Assembly: GCA_022577435.1 (NCBI GenBank)
Contig: JAKOON010000009.1
Location: 9,382,411 to 9,446,410, forward strand
Reading direction: 5' to 3'
DNA from: Embiotoca jacksoni
Taxonomy: Eukaryota > Chordata > Actinopteri > Embiotocidae
DNA length: 64,000 nt
Program-made: the position numbers and the translations under genes
Notes under the pieces: generated by a model
The model's input: the letters and a program-made list of their open reading frames with translations, nothing else
The model's database searches: none
What the model was told of the DNA's origin: nothing
Shown: positions 9,401 to 22,802 of the stretch, one piece after another
Numbering within the stretch: the stretch's first letter is position 1
Layout of the letters: each line of letters starts with the position of its first letter

Positions 9401-12400
9401 GTGGTGTGTATTTATATTTATGTGTGGTGGTTGAGTGTGTGTGTGTGTGTGTGTGTGTCTGTGTGTGTCTGTGCGTGTCTGTGTGTGTCTGTGAGGGGGT
9501 GAGCGACCGCGACAGGAGACACACCAGCGGAAATGGTAGAGCCCAGTGGTTGGCCCTTTGTGCTGTGACCAGGGTCCCCTGTCTGCCTGCCTGTCAACAG
9601 CAGGAGACTGTGGAGGGAAAAGATTCAGCTGCGATGACTTTACCGTCCTCTTAAGATAAAAAGGAGACACATACAATACCCGCAATTGAGCATTTCTCTG
9701 AGCTGAATTACAGTATTTTTATGTAGTGCAGGGACATCGACTTCCTAAAGCAAACACATCGCAACAGGATTCGTCAACGTGACGTGGTCTTGCAGATCAA
9801 ACATATAAATCAATATTATATGGATTAGGGAAATGTGCATCTTTGAGAGAGGCATTTCTGGATATAAAAACGTTTTTGTTAATACTTTAAAGTAGTAATC
9901 CTTAAGATTGGAGGCTTGGTTAATTTCAATGGACCATAGTTATCCTTAGGCTGGTAGGACCCACAATATATGGGTCTGGAAACCCTCCATTGGGTTATTT
10001 TAGTTTTTTTTTTTTTTTTTTTCATTTGGCACAAATGACCACTTGAATTTAGATTTTGGTGTTTTTGTCAAAGGACAAGGTAACTGAAATCCCAAAATAC
10101 ATTTGTGTCCATAATTCAAGAAATGTCTAACAGGATAACATGATAAAATGTTCAGTTGGCAAAGATCTATTCACAGTGAGCATTGAGGCTCTTATCAGCT
10201 TTATACATGCTTTCCTGGTTGTTGTTGTTGTTCATAATTAAAATCCAGCATGGGAAAAGCAGACTTACCACCACCAAGGAATACTCCTACACAGAGGTAA
10301 TAATAGCCTACAATGTCAAAATATTGACTGGCTATTAGTGAATGGTATGGGAGTGGATTTTAATATATTTTTCCATTGGTATTTACATATTTTCACCTTA
10401 ACAACATTCATGTCTTCAGCATTTTGGTTTATTTGCAAGAATTCTTTTTTCAGTCTCAAGTTTTTAGCCAAAATTGCCAAAGAAAAAGTTCAGAAAAATA
10501 CTCGTGTTTGAGCAGTGTTAACACATTGTCGAATCCACACACACCAGTGTCGTACATTTAGTGTATGTCAAAGGGAGAAAGACACATGAAGAGAGGTTGT
10601 TTTTGCATATATGTGTGTGTCTGTGAGACAGAACCCTCCAGTGAGGGCCCGGCCACTCTTTCATCTACAGCATCTGCTATTCTTCTTAGAGCTCTCTCTC
10701 AGGCCGAGCCTCCACTGTCTGTCTGCTCTGCCTATTTAGATGCGACCACTTCAGTCATATCTGCAGGCTTGTTATAGCAGCTACAAAACCAATCCCTCCT
10801 TGTGCTTATTCAATCACAGAGGGATCTCGGGAGCTCTTTTGTCTGTCTGCTCCCTCTCAGAGGCTTTGTACAGACATTTTGAAACAATCACATCTATTAG
10901 TTGGGACTTGTGATGTCTGATCCTTTTACTGTACATGGGGCCTGCGTGAAAATGTGGCACACCCCGTTCACAAATTCCTTGAAGTCTGCTTAAAAGAACG
11001 TTTGTCAAGAGTCCAACCGAAATTTACCATACCCTTGAAGTAATGCCATGAATGTCTTTATGAATTGATATCAACTGTATTGTGATGTAAGTGATGGTGA
11101 TGGTAGGTTACGCATCAACCAAGCTAACACTAAAAGATTTGTACACATTCTTTAAAAAGAACCAATGAAATGGAGGACAAATTCATAAATAATACAACCT
11201 CTTAAAAAAATTGTAAAAGGTTTTTTACACTGTTAAAGAAGTGCTAAATAAGCGCAGTTAATTTCTAATGTACTATATAAAATAATATACTGTACACAAT
11301 GAACTAGACAATACAATCTGGTAGTATGCAAAGAGGCAGAAGAATTATTAGTCAGTATAATCCATTCTATTGGTAAAAGGGAAAACAAATCTGTACAGTT
11401 TTTTTTTACAACTGATAACACACATTTCTAAATACGGAGTTCACCTTTTTCAGACGCATCACACAATCATCACAATAAAAGTTATTATGAACCAGACTGT
11501 GGATCACGTTTGATTGTTTTTCATACAAATATAAAACCTTAACCAAAATTGCTGCAAATTAGACTACAACTTAGTCAAACAAAATGCATCAATTCCTCAC
11601 TCGGCCCATTTCTTGATGACCTCTACAAAGGATCTGTGCCATGTTAGGAAAGGGGGCGGGTATGAGCATATTTTGTAATTGAATGTCATGATGTAATGTT
11701 TTCCTCGGATCAGACTGGTTTACAGCACATTTCATCATGGTGTCACGTTTTCTTCCACCTCACGCTCCCTTCCCTCCTCTTCTTGTCCTTACAGAGGTGG
11801 AACATTTATAACAACCGACCACACGACCAGAGATCCCTCGTGGATGCAGGGAATGCTATACATTTGTATGCATCTGCAGAAGATTACAGGAAAGTACAAG
11901 GAAGGAAAAAAGACACCTTTTTCAAAAGACACCTCAATTTCTTAGGTTCCATTTGTGCACTTGGAATTGCTATTAAAACCATAATTCATCTCTCAGCCCC
12001 CAGTAACTGAACGGCATTGCTTTATGAAACAATCCAATCCAAAATGCTGTACTGCATGATATGATGACATAAAACAGTGTGACATAAAATGCTGTGAAAT
12101 GTGCAGGTGAGACGCTGGTGCTTTGTACTCAACTCCAGGTTTTTGAGAAGTCACACACTAACCCGGCTAAGAGTCTGCATGACTTACGTGTTGTCATGAC
12201 ATCACTCAGAGAGGAGATTCAAAACATTAATTAGACAGACTTCCCCGGCTTGTTTGCTTTTGGACTTGTGAGTGACGTGTGTGCGTGAGTGTGTATCTGT
12301 CTGTGCGCACACATGCATGTACTTCTGTGCATTGTGTGCGGTGGCTGCGACTTAAGCACGGGTTTACTCTCCAAGCTTTAGGGCTTGCTCTGTGTGTGAG

Positions 12401-13665
12401 TGTGTGTGAGTGTGTGTTTGTGTGTGTGTGTGTGTTTGTCACAGAGTGGTTAGCGCACCGCTGATTGCTGTTTATTTGGTCTGTGGGTTGACACAGAGCC
12501 TAGCAGTCAGGAGCACCACTGACAGCTCTGTTTTCATTGGGTCCCTGTGGCAGCAGCAACACTAACACTGGGGTCGCGCTCTTCCCTCTGTCCCCCACAC
12601 CCGAAGAATCCCACACCGAGCTTCCTGTCTGTGTTTCGAAAAAACATACAGTAAATCCTTATGATTGCAACAAGATATTTTCTAAATTGTAGATGAGAAA
12701 AAGAGACATTAAAAAAAAATGTTACTTTCAAAAGGATATACAACTGAGTCACAGTTGCATGATTGTGTGCCGGATTTTGAATGTGAGGTATCATTGTTGT
12801 ATATCTGTCTATGAAAGAGTCTACAACACTTAGTCATGGCACAGTCTGACATTTTAAGACTCTTTTTAAGTATCTTGGATCTGACATTGGCCATCTTATT
12901 AAACTGTGGGAAAATAAACGAGCATTTATCATAACAGTTGAACTATTCCTTTAAAAATATTTTAAACAGACTGACAGTTCCTACATCATTTTCATTAGTT
13001 AAATTGATAACTTTTATCTTTTCTTTTCTATGAGCTGTATCTTAAAGTCTTTCAGAGTTTTGGGCAACATTTCAAGTTGTTTCTATCTATATTTTCTTTA
13101 CATGTTTACTCAGATCTGACATCATTTCAGATTTCTGGAAGAAGACAATACAGGCAAAACTTAAGTGATTATACTCAAACTATCTTTTAATAGTTGATTG
13201 GTTGGTCAAATAGTTGATTTTGCTGGGCAACTTAAATGATTCAACTTTCCATATGTAGCATACAACATAGGCACATGTATTTATTACAAGGGTACATATT
13301 TTAAATAATAAGCAAAGAATCAAGTGTTCAAAGTGTTCAATTCTTACTTCTTACACAATTTTTGTAATTGTGTTGCCAGCCAACATAAACTGTTGAACTA
13401 CAACCAATATAAAAAATGGCAGAAACTCAGATTAAAACAGAAATTAATTTTCCTTTAACACTAAGTTTTTCAAATAATTGAATTGAGCCAACCAGTTACT
13501 GGATTTTCTAACCGGACCTCCTGCGGGTCATGATGTTTCATGGTCGAACTCCTGCCCACACAGATGCAAGATAAACGCACACACACATGCGGACATGCAC
13601 AAGATGGTATATGCTACATGAACACTTAGTCAACCATGTAATGTGACCTTGTCTCAGCCAACGCA

Positions 13666-13721
<56 letters not shown>

Positions 13722-13762
13722 TAAAGAGGTCACCGCTTTGCCGTCTGCTGGTCATGTCCCCA

Positions 13763-13819
<57 letters not shown>

Positions 13820-13914
13820 ATGGTATAATAACCTGCACAACCGTTTCTCTTTACCCAACCTAATCACTGACCCTGTAACACTGACACACACACAAACACA
13901 CACACACACACACG

Positions 13915-13970
<56 letters not shown>

Positions 13971-14300
13971 ACACAGATCTCCCTTGGTCCAGCTGACATC
14001 TTCTTTTACTGAAAAGAAGTATAGAGTACTAGGGAGGAGAGGGTGGGGCAGGATGCCGAGATGAGACGGCTGCGTGAGTGTGTGTCCCTGCTGTAACGGC
14101 TGCTCCCGGCCGTCCACACAGCTGTCTGCTAAACACACTCACACACAAACGCACGCACACACACTGAGCGGCTGTGAGAGATCCCCCCCACGACTGCTTC
14201 CCAGGCCTGTGACTGAGAGAGAGGAAAGGAGGGGAAACGGCTGGAAAGGATTACACACATAATCCCACACTTGCCCACCGACAACCAAATATTATGCATA
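6455..14300. other. intergenic DNA with microsatellites, no coding exon supported
   Basis: The stretch contains (TG)n at 6880-6904, GT-rich DNA at 9434-9490 and 12397-12437, and a T-run near 10006. The longest repeat-free open frame is at 11696-12010. It is preceded by a good polypyrimidine tract and AG at 11780-11794, but the product resembles no protein I know and no partner exon was found. The remainder is AT-rich and unremarkable by eye. Confidence 0.55.
13668..13975. repeat. triple (CA)n microsatellite cluster
   Basis: Three long CA tracts lie within 310 bp: 13668-13718, 13765-13817 and 13884-13975. The third contains an interior CG-alternating segment at 13913-13922. Long alternating purine-pyrimidine tracts can adopt Z-form DNA and are highly length-variable. 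Open frames here encode only His-Thr or Cys-Val runs and are not genes. Confidence 0.95.
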
Positions 14301-14301
14301 T

Positions 14302-14812
14302 GCAGTAAACTCAGAAAGTATTCAGTTGCTAATTCAAGAAGAAATGAATACATTCAGGAAGACCCTTTGGCTGCAATTACAGCTTTAAGTCTTCTTGAGT
14401 AAGAGTACAAACTTTGCACACCTGGATTTGGAGAGTTTATCCTGCTCTTCCTGGCAGATCTTCTTAAACTCTGTCAGACTGGACGGGAAGTGTCTGTGAC
14501 CTTCCATCTTTAGCTCTCTCCACAGATGTTTGCTGGGGTTTGAGTCTGGGCTGAAGGACAGTCATTGTCTTGGCTGTGTGCTTTGGGTCACTGTCGCTCT
14601 GGGAGTTGAATTCCAGTCTCGGGCCTCTGCACTCTGGACCTCTCTGTATTTGTTTGTATTCATCCTTGACTCAGTTCTAACCAGGCTCTCTGTGTTTGCA
14701 TCTGAGAAGCATCTCCAAAGCACTACCACGCTTCAGCAGGTGATGACCAATGACTGGTGTGTGGACTCATCAGACCAGAAATTCCTCTTGCCCAAAATAT
14801 TCTAACCACTGG
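14302..14812 (-). mobile_element. decayed Tc1/mariner-like DNA transposon fragment
   Basis: The segment from the CAGAAAGTATTCAG-type start through about 14812 resembles the common fish Tc1-like element, in antisense orientation. On the minus strand, 14764-14789 reads KRNFWSDES, matching the Tc1 transposase block around its second catalytic aspartate (W-S-D-E). The rest of the transposase is disrupted by stops and frame changes and is far shorter than the usual 340 or so residues, and only one side looks like a terminus. It is a dead copy. The family assignment rests on this motif and remembered consensus similarity. The open frame on the opposite strand at 14530-14805 is a shadow. Confidence 0.82.
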
Positions 14813-17800
14813 CCACTCTCGCATAAAGATCTGATCAGGAGAACTACTAACATGATAATCCTTCAACTAGCTTCTCCTATCGCTGAAGTTATCTCTATAC
14901 ACTATTATATTTTCACTTAAAAATAAAAACTATCTTCAGCCACTCAATCATTTTGCACCATTTCAGAGCTCATCTCAGTCCAGACTAACATGCCTGAAAA
15001 TATATATCACATGATCGTTCACGTACACTGAGTATGCCAAGTACACACACTGAATCTGGTTGGTCACCAAATCAGGTGCAACACCGGCACTCCATGCAGG
15101 GCTGATTAAGCAGCTGGACACCACAATTGTCACTAGAATATTATCCTGTAGGAAGTAGTAACTAGTAATAGTAGTAAAATTCAACCTCACAACAGCAGCT
15201 ATCATAGACACGAGGTCAGCCATGCCTGTAATTGGTTATCCATGTTGAGTTAACCACTAGTGGTCGAGGCTAATATCGCTGAAGGAAAACATTTCCTCAT
15301 AAATACCATAAAACTTCAATAACAGCGCAGTACATGTCAGGTCAGAGTGTGAGGGGGATCTCCACTCTGTCACTAGGAAATTGTTCATAGTTAACAGGAA
15401 ACAGGACCACAGTCTCAACAGGAAGCAATGGGCAGCCACTACGGTGAAACCAAACCTCTCGAGTGCTTATGGATCAAACAGAGGTGTCAATTTTACACTT
15501 TTTTAACAGCTATAGAGGCGTATCAAACGGCCACATTGTGCCGTGTTAAATGTACTTTCATTCAAAAATGTGTACTAAAACACACAAACAGATTTGTTAC
15601 ATAAATGCTCACGTCCGTTCTGAGAGTGTAGGTTTCACTTCTGGAAATGTTTTGATTGAAGAAACTGTGCTATTTTAGTTATTTGTTGAAGGCTCTGTGG
15701 TATTTTGGACGTGCCATGTGAAAACATGCAGTGGACTCAGGAATATACCCCATGTTTATGTTTCTATCAGGCGCTTTACACTGTGTTTGTTATCCCTGCT
15801 GATGGAAATAGACAGACGTTGGAGTTTCACAGGCACAGGAAAGGCTTTGTTGGCAACCAGAGCCTCAGCGCTGTCACTGCAGGCGTTAGGCTCTGGAAAT
15901 CTCCACTGATATACTGTTGCCTTGATGGTGATCAAGTTCAGTGAAGAGGTATTGTATGTTTCCATGTGGGTTTTAATGAAAGACTACTGTAGGAAACAAA
16001 GAAAAAAAAAGAAAGACAGAGAAAAAGAATTAAATTGACTTGAGAGGATGAGGAAAATCAAAGTTGTGACATCCCTGCAATGATTCCAGACCCCAGATTT
16101 AAAGCTTGGTGTTCACCGCACATATTTGCTTTGTAGCTTTTTAGCAATTCTCATGAATATTTGGGAGCATGTTGTTTAGGCGACAGCGGGCTCCACTCAG
16201 TGTATGTTTGCGTGTGTGTGGTGTGCGTGAGTACTATTGTGGTTATTGATGCATTCTTCAACATTATGAGCTGGGCAGAAGTTGAGAGGGTGGTGGTGTG
16301 TTTGTTGTGTGTGTTGGGAGTGTGGGAGCGAGACAGAGGAGAGACAAATACACTGACACAGAAGGAAAAGAAGGAAGCAAGAAATGCACAGAGCAACATT
16401 AAAAGGGGAACAGAAACGATAAACAGAGTGAGAATGAGTGTGATTAAGAGGGAAAGGGGGGCCCTCAAATGTTTGTGAAAGTAGGGATAAAAGCGAGAAG
16501 AGCATGTGTGTACGTGTGATACAGTGGCAACCTGATCCAGTGGGAACGTGGGGTGAACATGGGCCGCACGGAGCCATAAACACAACAGGAAAGCCTGAGC
16601 ACAATCATGGTCTGAACTAAAACCGTTCTGATCTGATAACACATACATAAGTGTAACTAAGATATCTAAGATACATATATATATATATTTAGTGTATACA
16701 TCCATTGTTACACGTGATCATCACTTGGTATCATTTTCTCCTAGAAATTATGTTTATGCTGGATACAGCTGAATCGCAATATCAAATATGTTTTTGAGGG
16801 AACGTGATGCTACCAGGATTATCTGTTTGTTGATACTGAACGCATCAGTAAAATATTCACTGGCAGTGTATTTCATCGGTTTTCTGCCAAACCATGAGAT
16901 CTTGCAATACAATAAGCAACTACAGCTAGGGTTCTTTTAGTTGACAATTTAATTGTCATTCAAATAATCGTGATTAACGATTTAATTGTCTTTTTCTGTT
17001 CATTTAATGCCACTATCATACTGTAAGAGCCATTATGGTCTGGTGTTTGGCATCGCAACTAAATCCATAATGTTAATGTCAGTTAAATACGAGTTCAATG
17101 CCTCAAGTTAAACCGTTGGTGGCGCAAATTCTGTACTCGTGCCATTAAATCCCAGAAGAAGAAGCAGGCACAACAAGATGACAAGAAAAAACATGTGGAA
17201 ACAGTGATGGACATATAACATCTCTGTTAAGCTGTTTTTATAAAGATGAATGGGAACAATTGTAAAGGCCATGCAAAATGACGGCAATCAGCTCAAATAA
17301 TTGTATTATGATTATGTAATAATTGTGACAGGCCAAACCACAGCATTATTAAACTTTTTCATGGTTCTACGATGGCAGCAAAAAAAAAAAAGACTAAAAC
17401 CTTAACCAAAGTGTTTTTGCTGCCAAAACATGACTGCAGACAGGACTCAGAAACTTATATCTCAAAAAACTAAACTCTGTGAGATTAGTACATCTATCTC
17501 TTCAAATAAACATTGCATGTGAGCATATTTCAAACACATTTATCCTCATGATTAAGAAAAGACATACAAATGTAATGTCTCAGAGATGGGGTTGATAAGG
17601 GTGGAAATATGTAACAAACAGTCTTGATGCTATACTACTAAACTCTATGTTTGTGTTTTCAAAATTCTCATTGTAACTGAAAACAACAAAAACAACAACA
17701 ACAACAACAACAACAACCTCCAGGCTTGTGATCTATATGCTTAAAATGTTATGTTTTGAGGGCAGGCCTGCTTGGTTCTTTTCAATCTTTTCCCATGTGA

Positions 17801-20105
17801 AAAGCTTCCCCCTGACACTATTTTGCAAGGGAAGTGTTACTTCATCTTGGGTTTAGTGCCACCCAAGTTGATTGAGATTGATTTAAAGAAATACAAATAA
17901 GCCAGAATTACATATGCACATCCAAACTATTCTCCGGCGTTGGCACAGCGGGATAGAGATACAGAGGGTTTGGCTATGCGAGAGAGATGCGATGGAAACC
18001 ACTCACACATTCCAGTTTACTTTGGGCCACATGGCAACAAAACTTCATTAAATGCAAAACTAGTCGATGACTTAAGTGAAATTTCAAATAATATAAAGCA
18101 ATATGAGTGTATATAAAAAAAATAGATTAGCCCATACACATGTCCCTGCTCACACCATGAGTCAGTAAGCACATATTTTCCCACATTTCGGATGATATAA
18201 AACCAACAAGCTTGTTCTCATGCTGACACCTGGCCCTGAATGACCATTTTAAGCTATTGAAAGAAATTTTGCTTGATTTACAGAATATGTTATTTTAACA
18301 AAGTGGTCTGAGTTCTCACACTGATTTACAGTAATTCCTCTAAGTGTGTGGGCATTTATGTGTGTGTGTGTATTCATGGGTGTGGGATCTGCAGCAGCAG
18401 CTGGTGGATTATACAGATCTGATGTGTCCCTCATGTCCTTCTGAAGCTGTCGTCATGCTTCCTGTATTTTGGCCAGGAGTGTATGATGTCACTTCCTGTG
18501 CTGGATAGTGTATGCGCTTGTGCATTGGAGGGCGTGGGCCGTCCTGGAAACCAGCTGCACCGGACTGTCTGTGTGTCCCAATCAATTTAAATAACGCAAA
18601 CAAAAGACAAGGCATCATTACAGAAATATGAATATGTCTGAAGGTAAATTTTTTACGCACTGAGTCTGTTTTTTCAGCCTGAGAAAACATTTTTAATAAC
18701 TTGTATGCGGCATTGACAGAAACATCTCCCTGTTTTAAATATTCGTAGTTAAAGACAGCAGAAGCTAATAAAGGCCACAAGAAAAACATCTTTGCTTGAC
18801 AACCACAATATGGTTGAAATCAAAAAAGATGGAAGTCACTGTCAGATTATGACTTGTCCGTCCTTACAAGTTTACATCATCTGTACAATATGTTAAATTA
18901 GAAATATATATTTTGAAGGTTGTTGCAAAGAAAATGTGGAGGTACATAGGATGTGCATCTGAGAGGAATTATAGCAGCGCACCAAGAAGTCACTGCACAT
19001 AGATCGAGTATACAGATCAGTGGAAGTTCAATGTTTCCTTAAGTAGTTACATGTCAGTTTTCTAGAGATACAAACATAAAACCTGTAATTCGTACTCAAT
19101 CAGCTGATTCCTGAAAGAAATCAAAACAACAATTATAAAGGCCACCGAATCTGGTAAACCATAACTACATTCAGCTGAAAAGACTTTTGTTACATCTTTT
19201 GTTAAAATTCTTTGTTATTTCCCATAATGACACTAAAACTGCAGAGTTTAAAATCTTCCAGCAGGCATTCAAATATTCATAACAACTCAAAGTTAAACAC
19301 ATAATATTACGCAAAAGTATTCTGAGGCGAATTGGTAATCAATTGTCAAATTTACGACAAATACAAGACTCTCCTCCCTCTCAGCTGAATTTAGATGGCT
19401 TTATTTTCTGTATAATAAACAAATATTACTATAGTTATTAGCTGCTCACTATCTATGATTGGTGCACTTTATTTTCCTTGCATCGTTCACTTAAGCTAGG
19501 CCTTGATCAAATAAATAAGCATAACAAATTGGACTCCAAATGTTATGAAATATGTGTCACAGTAATTCTCTGAGAATTTCCAAAATTATAATTAGGATTT
19601 TTCAAGAAAATGGTGTGAAAACTTTCGTCTTAAGTCTCAGTTAAGCATCAGACCCCGATAGAACAATTTGCTGTGTAAAGTTTTTAAAAGTACAAAAAAC
19701 ACAGGCGTCTTTAGACGAAGAAGGCCGGCACAGTACGTTGGCTACCTTTGGCAATTTGTTTCACATGACGCTGTGGTTCATTTATTCTTTATATATTTCC
19801 TGCCAAGCCTTCATTGTTAATCATCACCTCTACATGTTTACAATCACTCCATCGATCCATCCGTCCCTCCAATCACTGTTCTCGTGTACCTTTGCTCCAC
19901 TTCTCCCCTCATCTATTCGTTCTTGTTGTGTGACCCCATTTCAGAGTCTATGGTTGGCAGCGCGGCGGCTGGGACACGTGGTTCATTGACTGGAAAGGTC
20001 TGGCAACACACTCTGTCTTTCCTCTCACACCATTTATTATCTGCACCGGGAGAGTCCCAGGACCCAGGAACTGGTGCTCACATGAACACTGATGCGTGCG
20101 TGCGT
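14813..20105. other. intergenic DNA, no coding exon supported
   Basis: AT-rich sequence with an (AAC)n tract at about 17690-17717 and scattered short repeats. The stretch 16911-17345 has the look of a dispersed repeat, with TAATTG/CAATTA-rich ends, but I could not assign it to a family. Frames at 16151-16705 are GT/CA-rich artefacts. Confidence 0.5.
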
Positions 20106-20106
20106 A

Positions 20107-20110
20107 CGCG

Positions 20111-20141
<31 letters not shown>

Positions 20142-20456
20142 ACGCACACACAGGCTGAGACAGAAACTCACACACAGAGGAATATAAGCAACACTCTTCC
20201 TCTCAGTGTGAGAACTTCAGCGAGGTCGCTTCAGCCGAGTCACACAGATGTTCCTCTTGGCACCTCAGCAGGTTGTGGTGGGGTGGCTCACGGGGCCTTT
20301 TTGAGGTCTGGGGGGCCACTAAGGGCCAAACGGGGCCCCAGAGCCTGGATGAGAGCTTCCTTTGTGGGACACAAAGCATTGTCTGTGCTGGGAAAGGCCA
20401 TGGGGATGGGAACACCGCCCAGAGCTGGACACTGAGCAGCGATTCTAGCTTTCTGT

Positions 20457-20506
<50 letters not shown>
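20107..20506. repeat. paired (CA)n and (TG)n microsatellites
   Basis: A CA tract with CG interruptions at 20107-20153 and an uninterrupted TG tract at 20454-20506 flank about 300 bp of GC-richer unique DNA. The opposite repeat orientations make overlapping long open frames on both strands, none of which resembles a real protein. Confidence 0.9.
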
Positions 20507-20508
<2 letters not shown>

Positions 20509-22763
20509 ATGAGAGTGAGAGACAAGGAGTGAGTCAGAGTGTGGGAGAAAGAGAGAGCGTGTCCTCACACATAACACAGAGAGAAGGGTGTGTGTGAAAG
20601 TCTGTCCGTGAAGGTGAGAGAGCAGCCGGAAGGACAACATCAGAGTGGCCCACAATTTTTCTCTTTAGGGTGTCATCAGTGCGAGCTCAGCGTTATCATC
20701 CAAACGCACCAGAAAGTGCAGCACCGCAGCTCAGCTGGGTGTCTTCCTGAAATATGTATTTCTAGAGGCTCGGTGAGAAAGGGGCTGTTTTCCAGGCTAG
20801 TTGACAAAATACTGTAGTTTGTGAGCTCGCTGCTAACTTGCTGGGAGCTGGCACTGGTCGCTCTTCAAGCTGCTTTCTATTTCTTTGTATTCTTGACTCC
20901 CTCATTCTGGCACGTTTTCAGTGCATCATTTCATTCAAAAAAAGACTTAAATGGGGGCAAAAGCTCTCTGAACTATCAAACTTTAGCTTAACTGTGTGTT
21001 AGCCAAGAGTCAACTGTGACTAAGCAAGCACATTGGTTTTGTTGTTAATCGGAGAAGTCTACGCATTTTATTCAAATGACACATTTAAATCAACTTCTGT
21101 CTCCGCCAAGGGTTGGCCAAACCATCAGTCACCAATCGTTATCATCCGATGTTCATTCTAGTTTGATTATGGTCTCTATGAAGGCCGATCAGAAGAAGCA
21201 TAACTCCCAAGACGATTTCTCGACGCGCAGCTATAGTGGCTTCACTGTTCTGGGAGCTCGACCGCGTGTCTAGCACATTTTTTTGTTTTTTTTTATCTTG
21301 TTATTAGAAAAGGGATGAAGACATTTCCACGAAATAATCAAGCCCCATTTACATGGGCTGCTTCCTGATTTCCTGTCCACTGAACCGGAGCAACAGAATA
21401 GTGAGGCAAGTTTGGCAGCAAGCAGTGGCGAACCACAGAGAAAGTGCCAGCACATGGCTGCTTGCATGCCATGTGTGCCGGATTGTTAGATGCAGATGGG
21501 GAACATTGCGGCGGCGACATCAGCAGCCCAGCATCATCGTAGATGAACCTCCACCTATCCGAGCCAGTTATCCCACAAAGCGGACATGTTTTTTTTGTTT
21601 TTTGTATTTTTTAGTAAGACAATATTAGTACAAGCTGCACGAGCCTTCCTCTGCGACGTACACAAGTGTAGATAGCGAGTGACTTTTTAGTACAGCTGGG
21701 AATATTGTAGATGAGAAGAGAAACAAGCTGTCTGCCAGAAATCCAGAGATGCTTCTATTTGTGAAGAAAAATCTGCCATTGATGCTTAAGAAGCATTGAG
21801 AGATATTAATCACACTGATCTCTATCCCTTGTTTTTCTTGGCTCACTGACTTGAAACAGTATTTGACAACAGCCTTTTTTGTCGCAGGTTTTTAGTCTAA
21901 AGTTGGAGTAAATTGATGAAGGCCCTGTTTTGTTCCATCTATTGGAATTAATTGGTGTTACCTGATTGTAATTTATTGTTCTAACTTGGTGTTGTGCACA
22001 TTTAGCTTTTACTTTTTGTTTTATTTCATGAATAAGTTTGGGATCTTTTTGTTTTCTCAGAAGTCAATAGCATGAACATAGCTTGACTTAAGCAATTTGC
22101 AAAAATCACCAAAACTGAACAATGTGTTAAAATGTTGTTTTTTAGTGACACATAAGTTTTCAAATGGACAATTAAATGTAAAAATTAAAAAAAAAAAAAT
22201 GCCACCAGTTGCTCAGGAAAGTTTGTCAAATTAACTCTGTTTTCCTGTGTTACTTTGTAATATCTCAATTGTATCTAACAACTGAAAAACAACATATGAT
22301 TGTAACCATCCTACACTTTTACTGTCCTATGAGCTTTCCAGGCAGGAGTACTTAAAAACACGAGAGCAATATTTATTTTGAAACAAAAATAACATCACGT
22401 CAACATCAAATTAACCATGGGATAAAGCTGTTACCATAACAACAGCCAGTTTAACGAGCAGCCCCACCCAGCTTTTCTTTCAAATATGATAAGATATGGT
22501 GCTGATGAAGGACCAGGAAGCATGGTGGCTATTTTAAGACGTTGGGAACTGTCGCTTGCGAAGTAAAAAAAGAAAAGAAGAAATGTTGGCGTGGGCCAAA
22601 AGAGTGAGCTTGCATGTGTGCGTGAGCGTGAGTAACAGGGTGGAGTGGGGGTTTCGGGGACGGTGGGAATGGACGAGGAATGTCAGAAAGCCAAAGAAGG
22701 GGAAAGAATGAAAACAAAAAAGCAAAGAAGTGGTTTGTGCCCACAGAACAAAGATGGAGAGAG

Positions 22764-22802
<39 letters not shown>

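Noticed and set aside
11696..12010. Plus-strand frame with a good upstream splice acceptor, possible exon
   Set aside because: The product resembles no known family, no partner exons were found, and AT-rich DNA can carry a 100-codon frame by chance.
13643..13999. Long frames encoding Cys-Val or His-Thr runs here and at about 3.9, 9.4, 20.0, 26.7, 30.5-31.1, 36.0, 38.1-38.6, 45.9 and 52.3-52.8 kb
   Set aside because: They are translations of (CA)n/(TG)n microsatellites, open in several frames on both strands at once.
16911..17345. Possible hAT-like or other dispersed repeat
   Set aside because: It has the composition of a repeat, but I saw no clear terminal inverted repeat or target duplication to support a call.
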